Positions 7,516-15,073 of a stretch of 32,307 bases of DNA are shown piece by piece; positions within the stretch are counted from its first letter, which is position 1; every line of letters begins with the position of its first letter. Both the position numbers and the translations under genes were made by a program. The notes under the pieces were generated by a model. The model made no database searches, was not told where the DNA came from, and saw only the letters and a program-made list of their open reading frames with translations. The DNA is from an uncultured Clostridia bacterium (lineage in GTDB: Bacteria > Bacillota > Clostridia > TANB77 > CAG-508). The stretch lies in assembly GCA_934149155.1 (NCBI GenBank), contig CAKPDZ010000008.1, positions 1 through 32,307 on the forward strand, in the 5' to 3' direction.

Positions 7516-8118
7516 ATGAAAGTATTATTTGCAACAACAAATCCTGCAAAGGTAAATAAGTACAAAAAAGCATTAGAAGATAAAGGAATAGAATTAATAA
7601 CAATAAAAGATTTAGAAGTAAATTTACCAATAAATGAAAATGGAAAAAATGCGATAGAAAATGCATATATTAAAGCAAAAACATATTATGAAGCAACTAA
7701 AATTCCAACAATAGGAATGGATAATAATTTATTTATAGAAAACTTACCAGAAGAAAAACAACCAGGAACATATGTAAGAAGAATAAATGGAAAAGAACTT
7801 AATGACGAGGAAATGATAGAACATTACACAAATTTAGTAAAAGAAGCTGGTGAAAAATTAATGGCAAAGTGGGTTTACGGAATGGTTGTATGTAGTGATA
7901 AAGGTACAGCAGAATTTTCGTGGACTAAAGATCATTTTTATTTTGTGGATACACCAAGTAAAAAGAGAAATCCAGGTTACCCATTAGATTCAATTAGTAT
8001 TATTCCTGAATTTAATAAATATTTAGTTGATTTAACAGAAGAAGAAAAAAATCAATATCGAAAAAAAGATAATATTGATGATGTAGTTGATTTTATAAGA
8101 AAAAGTATATCAGGATAA
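7516..8118 (+). CDS. Second, divergent HAM1-like NTP pyrophosphatase homologue
   Basis: 200 aa, RBS AAGGAG before ATG 7516, 11 bases downstream of rdgB. N-terminal FATTNPAKVNKYKKALEDKG matches the family's nucleotide-binding start. Where rdgB has ADDSG this protein has GMDNN (in TIGMDNNLFIENLP), keeping one Asp of the pair and losing Ser-Gly; the GYDPIF region is NPGYPLDSISIIPEF and the ELxxxEKN helix is DLTEEEKNQYRKK. A conserved hydrophobic core with AKWVYGMVVCSDKG is retained. So it is a real family member with altered catalytic/base-recognition motifs; a different nucleotide substrate or reduced activity are both possible. Probably translated from the rdgB mRNA. Confidence 0.75.
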   Translation: MKVLFATTNPAKVNKYKKALEDKGIELITIKDLEVNLPINENGKNAIENAYIKAKTYYEATKIPTIGMDNNLFIENLPEEKQPGTYVRRINGKELNDEEMIEHYTNLVKEAGEKLMAKWVYGMVVCSDKGTAEFSWTKDHFYFVDTPSKKRNPGYPLDSISIIPEFNKYLVDLTEEEKNQYRKKDNIDDVVDFIRKSISG

Positions 8119-8141
8119 AAGTATGAAAAAATTTCTTGAAT

Positions 8142-8182
8142 CGAGCAAACAAGTATAAATATTGGATTTGCTCGTTTTATTT
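8142..8182 (+). terminator. Rho-independent terminator after the HAM1 pair
   Basis: CGAGCAAA (8142-8149) and TTTGCTCG (8167-8174) followed by TTTTATTTTA. A similar sequence recurs near 10023-10061. Confidence 0.8.
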
Positions 8183-8206
8183 TACTAAAAATTCACTTTT
8201 TAGCTT

Positions 8207-8359
8207 ATGACTAAAATGATTTTGGAATATATAAATTTAGATGAAAATGTTGTTTTAGATGCAGTTCATAGTGATTTAGAATGGGGGATAATTTCATCTA
8301 TAATAGCTAATGCGAAAATTATTGAAATTATATTTTCTGATGATAAAACAAAAAACTAA
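8207..8359 (+). CDS. Small ORF, 50 aa, possibly a gene fragment
   Basis: MTKMILEYINLDENVVLDAV onward to SDDKTKN, ending TAA at 8357-8359. No convincing RBS. Its stop overlaps the next ATG as TAATG, so it belongs to the same tightly packed reading series as the next ORF and the Nudix gene. It could be the leftover of a larger gene; family not recognised. Confidence 0.35.
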   Translation: MTKMILEYINLDENVVLDAVHSDLEWGIISSIIANAKIIEIIFSDDKTKN

Positions 8360-8481
8360 TGGAACTTATTAATGAGCAAAAAGATGAATTGATAGGCTAT
8401 TATAATAAAGAAATATGTGATAAAAAAGAATATGTAAAAAAATTAAAAGAAAAAGTTAAAGGAAAGAGAGGGCTTATATAA
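8359..8481 (+). CDS. Small ORF, 40 aa, overlapping both neighbours
   Basis: Lys/Glu-rich helical peptide (MELINEQKDELIGYYNKEIC onward to KGKRGLI). Start overlaps the previous stop (TAATG) and its own stop TAA (8479-8481) overlaps the Nudix ATG at 8481, again TAATG. Such coupling suggests genuine translation, or the remains of an operon. The sequence GGAAAGAGAGG inside it supplies the Nudix RBS. Function unknown. Confidence 0.35.
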   Translation: MELINEQKDELIGYYNKEICDKKEYVKKLKEKVKGKRGLI

Positions 8482-8894
8482 TGATTGTAAAAAAAGCAGG
8501 TTGTATATTAGTAAATTTAGAAACGCAAAAAGTTGCATTAGTATCTAGAAAAGGAGAATTTTCATTTCCAAAAGGACATTTAGAAGATGGAGAAACATTA
8601 CGAGAATGTGCTATTAGAGAAACGGTAGAAGAAACTGGACATAATTGTCATATAGAGGAGGAGAAAGAAATTGCAATAATAAGATATATTACTCCAAGAG
8701 GTGAAGATGTTGAGAATTATCTTTATGTAGCAATTGATGATGGAATATCTCAAGAACAGATAAATGAAAAAGATAAGGAAATTACAGTATGGGAAAAATT
8801 TGACAATGTTGAAATAACATTATCTCATGATAATTTAAAAAAATTATGGAACGAAATAAAAGAAGAGGTTAGAAAAATTATAGAAAATGGATAA
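8481..8894 (+). CDS. Nudix hydrolase
   Basis: 137 aa with a complete Nudix box, GX5EX7REX2EEXG: G-H-L-E-D-G-E, then REC, and RETVEETG (residues about 34-55). Family role: hydrolysis of nucleoside diphosphates linked to another moiety (nucleotide sugars, ADP-ribose, diadenosine polyphosphates, oxidised NTPs); the FSFPKGHLEDGE context is common among diadenosine-polyphosphate and small-molecule Nudix enzymes. Apparently intact, in contrast to the broken genes after it. Overlaps the next gene by 8 bases. The neighbourhood (ATP-grasp, epimerase) hints at cell-surface or nucleotide-sugar metabolism, but that is inference. Confidence 0.85.
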   Translation: MIVKKAGCILVNLETQKVALVSRKGEFSFPKGHLEDGETLRECAIRETVEETGHNCHIEEEKEIAIIRYITPRGEDVENYLYVAIDDGISQEQINEKDKEITVWEKFDNVEITLSHDNLKKLWNEIKEEVRKIIENG

Positions 8895-9496
8895 ATGTAA
8901 TATATTCCTTTCTAAAAAGGAAAATTATCAAAAGAGTGCTGAAAAAATAAAGAACAGTCTTAAAATTCCAACAAATATTATTTGGATAGAAGATTTTATG
9001 GTGACTGAGAATAAAGAGGAAAAATTAAAAAATAGTATTATTTATTTTTTATGCAATAGTTATTTGGTTAAAGAATTGGTAAATCTACTTGAGAGAATCA
9101 ACTGTTATATTTTTAATAAAGATTTTTTTAAAAGAAATTATACCAAATTGAAAATGCAAAAAAACTAATTGATAACAATATAAAAATACCACAAATATTT
9201 GAAAACTTTGAAGTAGTTGATAAAACAAAACTGCCTATATTTTGTAAACAGAATATTCATGCTGGTATGGTTTTTAAAATTTATACATTAAATACAATAA
9301 ATAAATTTTTCGAAAAATTTGCTAGTGATGAATTCTATTTATAAGAAGCTATAGAAAGGTATTTTCTGTAGATATGATACAAAGAAATGATGATTATGTT
9401 GTTTTGGATGTAAATCCATCAGCAGGTTTTTATATGTTGGATGAGGCCAGAAATAAACTTGTATATGAAATTGAAAAAATGGGAGAAGAAAAATGA
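8887..9496 (+). pseudogene. ATP-grasp enzyme (RimK-like), frameshifted
   Basis: Three consecutive reading frames carry one protein. Frame one from ATG 8887 gives MDKCNIFLSKKENYQKSAEK to about 9135; the frame then shifts and continues as YQIENAKKLIDNNIKIPQIF through PIFCKQNIHAGMVFKIYTLN to TAA at 9342; a second shift gives IRSYRKVFSVDMIQRNDDYV then VLDVNPSAGFYMLDEA to TGA at 9494-9496. The last segment has the ATP-grasp metal-binding signature VxDVNPSAGF. So at least two frameshifts, probably with a short deletion, inactivate the gene. Its stop still overlaps the next start (ATGA at 9493-9496), a relic of operon structure. RimK-like ligases join amino acids to acyl groups; the original substrate is not readable. 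Confidence 0.75.
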
Positions 9497-9953
9497 AGAT
9501 ATTAATTACAGGAGGTGCAGGTTTTATTGGTAGTAATCTCGTACGTAGATATACTAATCAAGAAAATGAAATAGTTATCATTGATAATCTTTGCACAGGT
9601 AAAATGTCAAATATAGAAGATATAGTAAAACAAAAACAAGAAGTTTTTGTTACATTGAAGATACTATCGATGCTATTATAAAGATTATGAATAAAAAAGA
9701 AAATGTTGAAACACCTATTAATATAGGCAATCCAGTAGAGGTTACAATAAAAGAAATAGCAAATATGATAAAAAATATAACAGGTTCAAAATCTAATATC
9801 AAATTTTGTGAGGCAAACAAAGATGATCCTCCAAGAAGAAAACCAGACATTAATAAAGCTATAAACGAAATAGGGTGGAAACCAAAAATTGAATTAGAAT
9901 ATGGATTAAAAAAATGCTTAGAATATTATATTGATCAAAATAAAATTATCTAA
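9493..9953 (+). pseudogene. NAD-dependent sugar-nucleotide epimerase/dehydratase, internal deletion
   Basis: N-terminal 50 residues are a perfect extended-SDR Rossmann start: MKILITGGAGFIGSNLVRRY (GGxGxxG) and IVIIDNLCTGKMSNIED. After about 9648 the frame changes and the text resumes as YIEDTIDAIIKIMN, NIGNPVEVTIKEIANMI, DDPPRRKPDINKAINEIGWK and a normal C-terminus KKCLEYYIDQNKII. The whole middle (YxxxK catalytic motif, roughly 180-200 residues) is missing. The RKPDI...LGW-like ending is typical of UDP-glucuronate decarboxylase/UDP-glucose 4-epimerase relatives. Non-functional; shares the decay of the ATP-grasp gene before it. Confidence 0.8.
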
Positions 9954-9990
9954 AAGATTTTTGACAGTAAGCATTAGTTGAATAAAAATC

Positions 9991-10061
9991 ACAAGATAAA
10001 AGTATGAAAAAGATTAAGAAAACGAGCCAATAAGTATATTTACTAAATTTGCTCGTTTTAA
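9991..10061 (+). repeat. Second copy of the terminator-containing sequence found at 8113-8183
   Basis: GATAAAAGTATGAAAAA occurs at 8115 and again at 9995, each followed about 15 bases later by CGAGC..., a short loop and TTTGCTCGTTTTA. The copy here forms the stem ACGAGC / GCTCGT and can act as terminator. The two copies frame the decayed 8119-9990 segment. Confidence 0.6.
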
Positions 10062-10121
10062 TTAGTGCCAACCCCCATATTTTATGGATGGCTACGAAAT
10101 TTTTAACAAATTTTTATCAGG

Positions 10122-10152
10122 ACAACTCTACAATGTAGGGTTGTTTTATTTT
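10122..10152 (+). terminator. Hairpin with T-run just before mutL
   Basis: ACAACTCTACA and TGTAGGGTTGT, followed by TTTATTTT. No gene ends immediately before it, so it may terminate leftover transcription from the decayed segment. Confidence 0.7.
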
Positions 10153-10193
10153 GTTTGTTGTGATATAGTTAGCAATAGAAAAAGGAGAAAAAA

Positions 10194-11870
10194 ATGGGAA
10201 ATATAGTACTATTAGATGATTTAACAATAAACAAAATAGCTGCAGGAGAAGTAATAGAAAGACCAGCAAATGTAGTAAAAGAATTAGTTGAAAACTCAAT
10301 AGATGCAGAATCAACAAAGATAATAATAGAAATAAAAAATGGTGGAAAAACTTTAGTAAAAATAGTAGACAATGGAAAAGGAATATCCGCAAATGATATT
10401 CCTTTATCACTTGAAAGACATGCAACAAGTAAAATAAGAAAAATAGAAGACCTAGAACACACATATTCTATGGGGTTCAGAGGAGAGGCATTAGCGAGTA
10501 TTGCATCAATATCAGAACTTACAATGATGACAAAAACTGCAGAAGAAAACGGAACAAAAATTACTGCAGAAGCGGGAGAAATAGTAGAAGTAGAAGAAAT
10601 TGGAATTCCAGTAGGAACTACAATTATGGTTGAAAAATTATTTTTTAATACGCCTGTAAGATACAAATTTTTGAAAAATGATGCTACAGAATTTAGATAT
10701 ATAAAAGAATGGGTTCAAAAAACAGCTTTGGTGAATTCAGATATAGCATTTAAATTAATAAATGATGGAAAAATAGTATTTCAAACTAATGGGAATGGAA
10801 ACATTAGAGATATTATTTATCTTTTATATGGAAAAGAAATCGAGAAAAATCTGTTAGATGTAAATTATGAAAGTGAAGGAATAAAAGTTACAGGAGTAAT
10901 AGGAAACACTACAATAGCAAGAGAAAACAGAAAAAGTCAAATATTATATCTAAATAAGAGAAATATCAAAAATCAAATTTTAACTAATAGTGCAGATCAA
11001 GCATTTAAGGGGGCAACAGGAATTGGAAAATACGGATTTTTTATTTTAAATCTAGAGATGCCAGCAAACTACTATGATGTAAATGTCCACCCTACTAAAA
11101 TGGAAGTAAGATTTAATGACGAAAATAAGCTTTACAAAGTCTTTTATCATGCAATAAAAAGTTCAATGCTAAATGGAGAATTTTTAGACAATGATGAAAA
11201 AGAACAAAAGAAAGAAAATTATATAGAAAACGAATTAGAATTTTTAACAAATAAATTCAAAAATAATATACCAGTAGAACTAATAAATAGAGAAAATCAA
11301 AGAGAGATAGAATACAAATATGTTGGTATTTTATTTAGAACATTTATAATAATAGAAATTGGAGAAGATATGTTCCTGATTGACCAACACGCTGGGCATG
11401 AAAGAATATTGTATGAACAAATAAAAGAAAATTATAAAAATCATATTCAAAATAATAGTCAATTAATGCTGATTCCTGAAGTTTATAATTTATCACATAA
11501 GGAAATTGAATTTGTAAAAGAGAATATTGAACTTTTTAGAAATACCGGTTTTGACATTGAATTGTTTGGAGAAGATTCTGTAAAAATCAGTGGAATTCCA
11601 AATATAGAGTATAAAATTAATAAAAATAGAATGTTTTTAGATGTATTAGATGAGATGCTTACAACGGAAAGAACTGCAATTAAAGATGTTGAAGAAAGAT
11701 TTATTGCAACAGTTGCTTGCAAGGCTGCTGTAAAGGCTAACATGGACTTGACTAGACAAGAGGTTGATAGTTTGATTCAACGATTGCTAAAACTAAAAAA
11801 TCCTTTTACTTGTCCTCATGGTAGACCTACAACTATAAAGTTTAGTAAAAATGAGCTATTTAAAAAATAG
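10194..11870 (+). CDS. mutL: DNA mismatch repair protein MutL
   Basis: 558 aa, RBS AAAGGAG before ATG 10194. N-terminal GHKL ATPase with all motifs: ELVENSIDA (Mg/ATP-binding), DNGKGI, RHATSKI, GFRGEALASI, and in the transducer domain DVNVHPTKMEVRF. C-terminal endonuclease domain with DQHAGHERILYE (Asp397; metal-binding DQHA-x2-E-x4-E), ACKAAVKAN and CPHGRPT, so this is the nicking type of MutL found in bacteria without MutH. Role: matchmaker and strand-nicking enzyme of mismatch repair together with MutS. The linker is short, giving a compact protein. mutS is not in the window; the gene appears to stand alone, with a new promoter right after its stop. Confidence 0.96.
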   Translation: MGNIVLLDDLTINKIAAGEVIERPANVVKELVENSIDAESTKIIIEIKNGGKTLVKIVDNGKGISANDIPLSLERHATSKIRKIEDLEHTYSMGFRGEALASIASISELTMMTKTAEENGTKITAEAGEIVEVEEIGIPVGTTIMVEKLFFNTPVRYKFLKNDATEFRYIKEWVQKTALVNSDIAFKLINDGKIVFQTNGNGNIRDIIYLLYGKEIEKNLLDVNYESEGIKVTGVIGNTTIARENRKSQILYLNKRNIKNQILTNSADQAFKGATGIGKYGFFILNLEMPANYYDVNVHPTKMEVRFNDENKLYKVFYHAIKSSMLNGEFLDNDEKEQKKENYIENELEFLTNKFKNNIPVELINRENQREIEYKYVGILFRTFIIIEIGEDMFLIDQHAGHERILYEQIKENYKNHIQNNSQLMLIPEVYNLSHKEIEFVKENIELFRNTGFDIELFGEDSVKISGIPNIEYKINKNRMFLDVLDEMLTTERTAIKDVEERFIATVACKAAVKANMDLTRQEVDSLIQRLLKLKNPFTCPHGRPTTIKFSKNELFKK

Positions 11871-11899
11871 TTGATACTTGCATAAGTGTATGATATAAT
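11871..11899 (+). promoter_or_regulatory. Sigma-A promoter for the 11990 gene
   Basis: TTGATA (11871-11876), 17-base spacer, TATAAT (11894-11899), beginning at the base after the mutL stop. The stretch GTATGATATAAT and its surroundings are shared with the promoter of the paralogue at 18403-18431. Confidence 0.75.
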
Positions 11900-11918
11900 G
11901 CAAAGTAAGTATTTTTTA

Positions 11919-11955
11919 GAAAACCAGAGCATAAAATAAAAAATATAAGGTTTTC
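11919..11955 (+). promoter_or_regulatory. Leader inverted repeat upstream of the 11990 gene
   Basis: GAAAACC (11919-11925) and GGTTTTC (11949-11955) can pair across a 23-base AT-rich loop. It sits between promoter and RBS in the same relative place as the inverted repeats of the paralogue's leader. Confidence 0.45.
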
Positions 11956-11989
11956 AATGCCACCAAAAAAATTTAAGGAGGTAAACAAA

Positions 11990-12901
11990 ATGGATTACGA
12001 ATGGGTAGAAAAAGCAATAAGGATAGAAAATCAAAAAGTATACTTTTTTAATTCAGATAAAATTTATACTAAAGTATCAATAGAAGAAGCGCTTAAAATG
12101 AATTTAAAAGGTTTGAAGCGGGATTATTATAAGATAAGTGAATACTATAATCCAGAAATGACAATAAAAGGACCTATAGCCAGAGCAATTCTTTGCTTAA
12201 AAGTGGGAGATTCTTTAGAAAAATTTAAAAAAGATATTGTACGGTTTGAAGATATATATGCAGAAAATAGAGAAAATAGTATAATTAATAAAGTTTATAG
12301 AATAAACAACGGAAAATGTTATTTCTTTAATGAAGAATTAAAATGGACATGTTTAAAAGAAGAAGAAATATTGCAAACTGATATTGTTTTAAATAATATT
12401 CGTATAAAAGAAGGAAGAAAAATTAAATACAATGCAGAAAGTCTTAGAGGAAATATATCTCAAATTATAAAATGTGGTGATTTAAATGTATTAAAATGTG
12501 CACTTTGTAAAATCAAAATAGGAGATACAATAGAAGAATTAAAGAAATGCTGTAAAAATATTACTTTAGGAAATAAAAAAGAAACTAAAGAAATAGAACG
12601 ATTTATTACACGAATTGATAAACCTAAATTTATATGTATTCCAGAAAATCCTAATAAAGATACTACATTTGACTATATACATATAGATGTAAATGTAAGA
12701 ATGCAATGGGAAGAAGATAAAAGAATATATATAGAAAAACATAAAAAAGAGATAAGTCAATTAGTCTTAAGGAAAATTGAAAGTAATATTATATTTCAAA
12801 AATACAAAGTTCCGATAAATTGTTTAAAAATATCTAAAATAATATGGCGTAACAGTTTAAATACTTTACATTATATACTTGAATTAAAAAATATTAAGTA
12901 A
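11990..12901 (+). CDS. Protein of unknown function with internal duplication (paralogue 1)
   Basis: 303 aa from ATG 11990 with AAGGAGG at 11975-11981; an in-frame ATG at 11957 lies before that RBS and is rejected. Two related units are visible: residues ~7-85 (IRIENQKVYFFNSDKIYT ... ARAILCLKVGDSLEKFKKDI) and ~101-193 (YRINNGKCYFFNEELKWT ... LKCALCKIKIGDTIEELKKC). A separate C-terminal domain (~205-303) has PENPNKDTTFDYI, DVN, W, YIEKHKKEIS and YKVPINCLKI. No signal peptide or membrane helix, so cytosolic. It is clearly homologous along its length to the 18511 product, and the C-terminal domain is best conserved. Own promoter and terminator. I do not recognise the family and propose no function. 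Confidence 0.8.
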   Translation: MDYEWVEKAIRIENQKVYFFNSDKIYTKVSIEEALKMNLKGLKRDYYKISEYYNPEMTIKGPIARAILCLKVGDSLEKFKKDIVRFEDIYAENRENSIINKVYRINNGKCYFFNEELKWTCLKEEEILQTDIVLNNIRIKEGRKIKYNAESLRGNISQIIKCGDLNVLKCALCKIKIGDTIEELKKCCKNITLGNKKETKEIERFITRIDKPKFICIPENPNKDTTFDYIHIDVNVRMQWEEDKRIYIEKHKKEISQLVLRKIESNIIFQKYKVPINCLKISKIIWRNSLNTLHYILELKNIK

Positions 12902-12905
12902 TCCA

Positions 12906-12949
12906 AAAAAATGCACCGTTGAGAATGGTTCTCATCGGTGTATTTTTTT
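12906..12949 (+). terminator. Rho-independent terminator after paralogue 1
   Basis: TGCACCGTTGAGAA, loop TGG, TTCTCATCGGTGTA, followed by a run of seven T. Confidence 0.88.
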
Positions 12950-12951
12950 GG

Positions 12952-12987
12952 GTACATTTGGAACCAGTTCTTAAATGTGCGATTTTA
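12952..12987 (-). repeat. Dispersed ACCGGT-type repeat, copy E (reverse orientation)
   Basis: GTACATTTGGAACCAGTTCT followed by TAAATGTGCGATTTTA. Same layout as copy D at 16375 with a few substitutions; the ends ACATTT/AAATGT are inverted repeats. Lies just after the terminator of paralogue 1. Confidence 0.65.
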
Positions 12988-13056
12988 TGTTGATATATTT
13001 TTGTATATTCCAATAAAAAATGGAGAAAATATCAAAAAATAAAAAGAGAGGAAAAA

Positions 13057-15052
13057 ATGACAAAAAAGATAATAACTATCATAATTGGAATATTTATAAG
13101 TTTGATATTTTATACCAGAGTAGAAGCATCAACCAAAAGAGAACGGAATAGAAAACTTTCCAAGTACGTATCAACCATACTTGAATGAAATACACAAAAA
13201 TCATCCTAATTGGAGTTTTACAGCAATGTATACGAATCTAGATTGGAATAATGTAATACAACAAGAAAGTCAATTTGGAAAAAATTTAGTGCCAAAGACA
13301 TATTCTGACAACTGGAAAAATACAACACCTGGGCAATACAATGTAGAAGTTGACAGTGGATGGGTAGATTCTTCAGAACTAGCCGTGAAATATGCAATGG
13401 ATCCGAGAAATTTTTTAAATGAAGTGCGAATTTTTCAATTCGAAACATTATCATATAATTCTAGTGCTAATAACATAAATAGTATTGAAAAAATATTATA
13501 TGGAACAGAATTTTATCAAAACAAAGTATCATACTTAGACAATAAAGGAAATATGATAAATACAAATGAAACATATTCGGAATTAATATTAAGAGGAGGA
13601 CAAAAATCGGCTGTAAGCACATATCATTTAGCATCAAGAATAAAGCAAGAAGTTGGCCCTTTTTTATCACATAGTTCTATAAGTGGAAATGTATCTGGAT
13701 ATGAAGGATTATACAATTTTTATAACATAGGTGCTACGAGTTCAGCAGAGCCAATGGGGGCAATAAAAAATGGACTTCAATTTGCAAAAGATGGAAAAGG
13801 TGCAAGTCAAACAACTAAAAATAAATATTTGATTCCATGGAATAATAAAGAAAAAGCGATTTCAGGTGGAGGAATTTTTATAGGTTCAAGTTATATACAG
13901 GTTGGACAAAATACAGTGTATTTGCAAAAATTTGATGTAAATGATGATAGAGGAAGTAATTTGTTTTCTCATCAATATATGACAAATGTATTAGCTCCAT
14001 ATAATGAAGCAAAATCAATATATAAAGGATATCAAAAAAATGGTATATTAGATTTACAAATTTCGTTTATTATTCCTATTTTTAATAATATGCCAGATAT
14101 TCAATACGAAAGCCCCAATATCAATTCAAATAATTATGTGGCAGATAATACAAAAGTTTATTGTAATGCTACAAATGTAAACCTAAGAACAGGTCCAAGT
14201 ACATCTTATGAAGTAATAACAATGCTTAGCAAAGATGCAAAAATGACTAGAATTGCAAAAAGTATAAGTAATGGAGAAAGATGGGATAGAGTTCAGCTAG
14301 AAAATGGTATGGTTGGATATATTTTTCAAACTTATGTAACAGAAATGCCTGCATATAATAAGGTTACAGGAATTAATATAGATAAAGAAGAATTATATAT
14401 TCCAATAGGAGAAAATTTTAAAATTAATGCATATGTTGAACCTGAGAATGCAGATAATCCTAAAATAATATTTAAAAGTAATGATGAAAATATTGCTACA
14501 ATAGATGAAAATGGAGTAATTACAGCACAAAAAGAAGGAGAAACAATTATTTATGCAATTTCTGAAGAAAATGAAAATATAAAAGCAAAATGTAAAATAA
14601 CAGTAGTAAGAAAAATGCAAGAAGCGGAGGTTCAATTTACTGCTCCATTAATTTTAAATAATTTAGATGTGAGTGGAATAGATTATACTCAAAATACAGT
14701 TGGAGATATAAAAAACAATATAATTTCTAATTTAGAAATAGTAATTGTTAATTCAAATAATGAAATTCTATCAGATGATGCAATAATTGGAACAGGAAAT
14801 AAAATTCAGGTTAAAGAAGATGGAAAAATTTTAAAAGAATATCAGATTATATTATATGGTGATGTAAATGGTGATGGAAAAATCAATAGTGTTGATTTGT
14901 TAGTTTTACAAAGACATATATTAGAAATTGAAACTTTAGATGACATTTATCAAAAATCTGCAAATATAAGAAAAAATGCAAATAAACCATCATCAGTAGA
15001 CTTACTGTTAATTCAAAGACATATTTTAGGTTTGCAGATTATAAAACAATAA
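13057..15052 (+). pseudogene. Secreted dockerin-bearing N-acetylglucosaminidase, frameshifted after the signal peptide
   Basis: ATG 13057 with RBS AGAGAGG starts a clear signal peptide (MTKKIITIIIGIFISLIFYT, then RVEAS), but this frame ends at 13188. The mature protein continues in another frame, open from 13124: ENGIENFPSTYQPYLNEIHK, HPNWSFTAMYTNLDWNNVI, then LVPKTYSDNWKNTTPGQYNV. Together with MDPRNFLNE this is typical of LytD/FlgJ-type peptidoglycan endo-beta-N-acetylglucosaminidases (about 13150-14060). It is followed by a bacterial SH3 domain (NVNLRTGPSTSYEVI, ~14156-14340), a Big_2 Ig-like domain (~14360-14610) and a C-terminal dockerin (14858-15049: GDVNGDGKINSVDLLVLQRH, second repeat degenerate). 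One indel between about 13124 and 13150 explains the break; true mutation, phase variation or a sequencing error are all possible. Would be exported, cleave the wall and dock to cohesins encoded next door. Confidence 0.8.
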
Positions 15053-15073
15053 TTTTTAGGGAAGGATAATAAA

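Noticed and set aside
11957..11989. Upstream ATG for paralogue 1
   Set aside because: The RBS AAGGAGG lies inside this extension, and the paralogue starts at the equivalent of 11990.
13181..13183. TTG start for the glucosaminidase
   Set aside because: No RBS, and family sequence (NFPSTYQPYLNE) continues upstream of it; the true start is the signal peptide at 13057 with a frameshift between.
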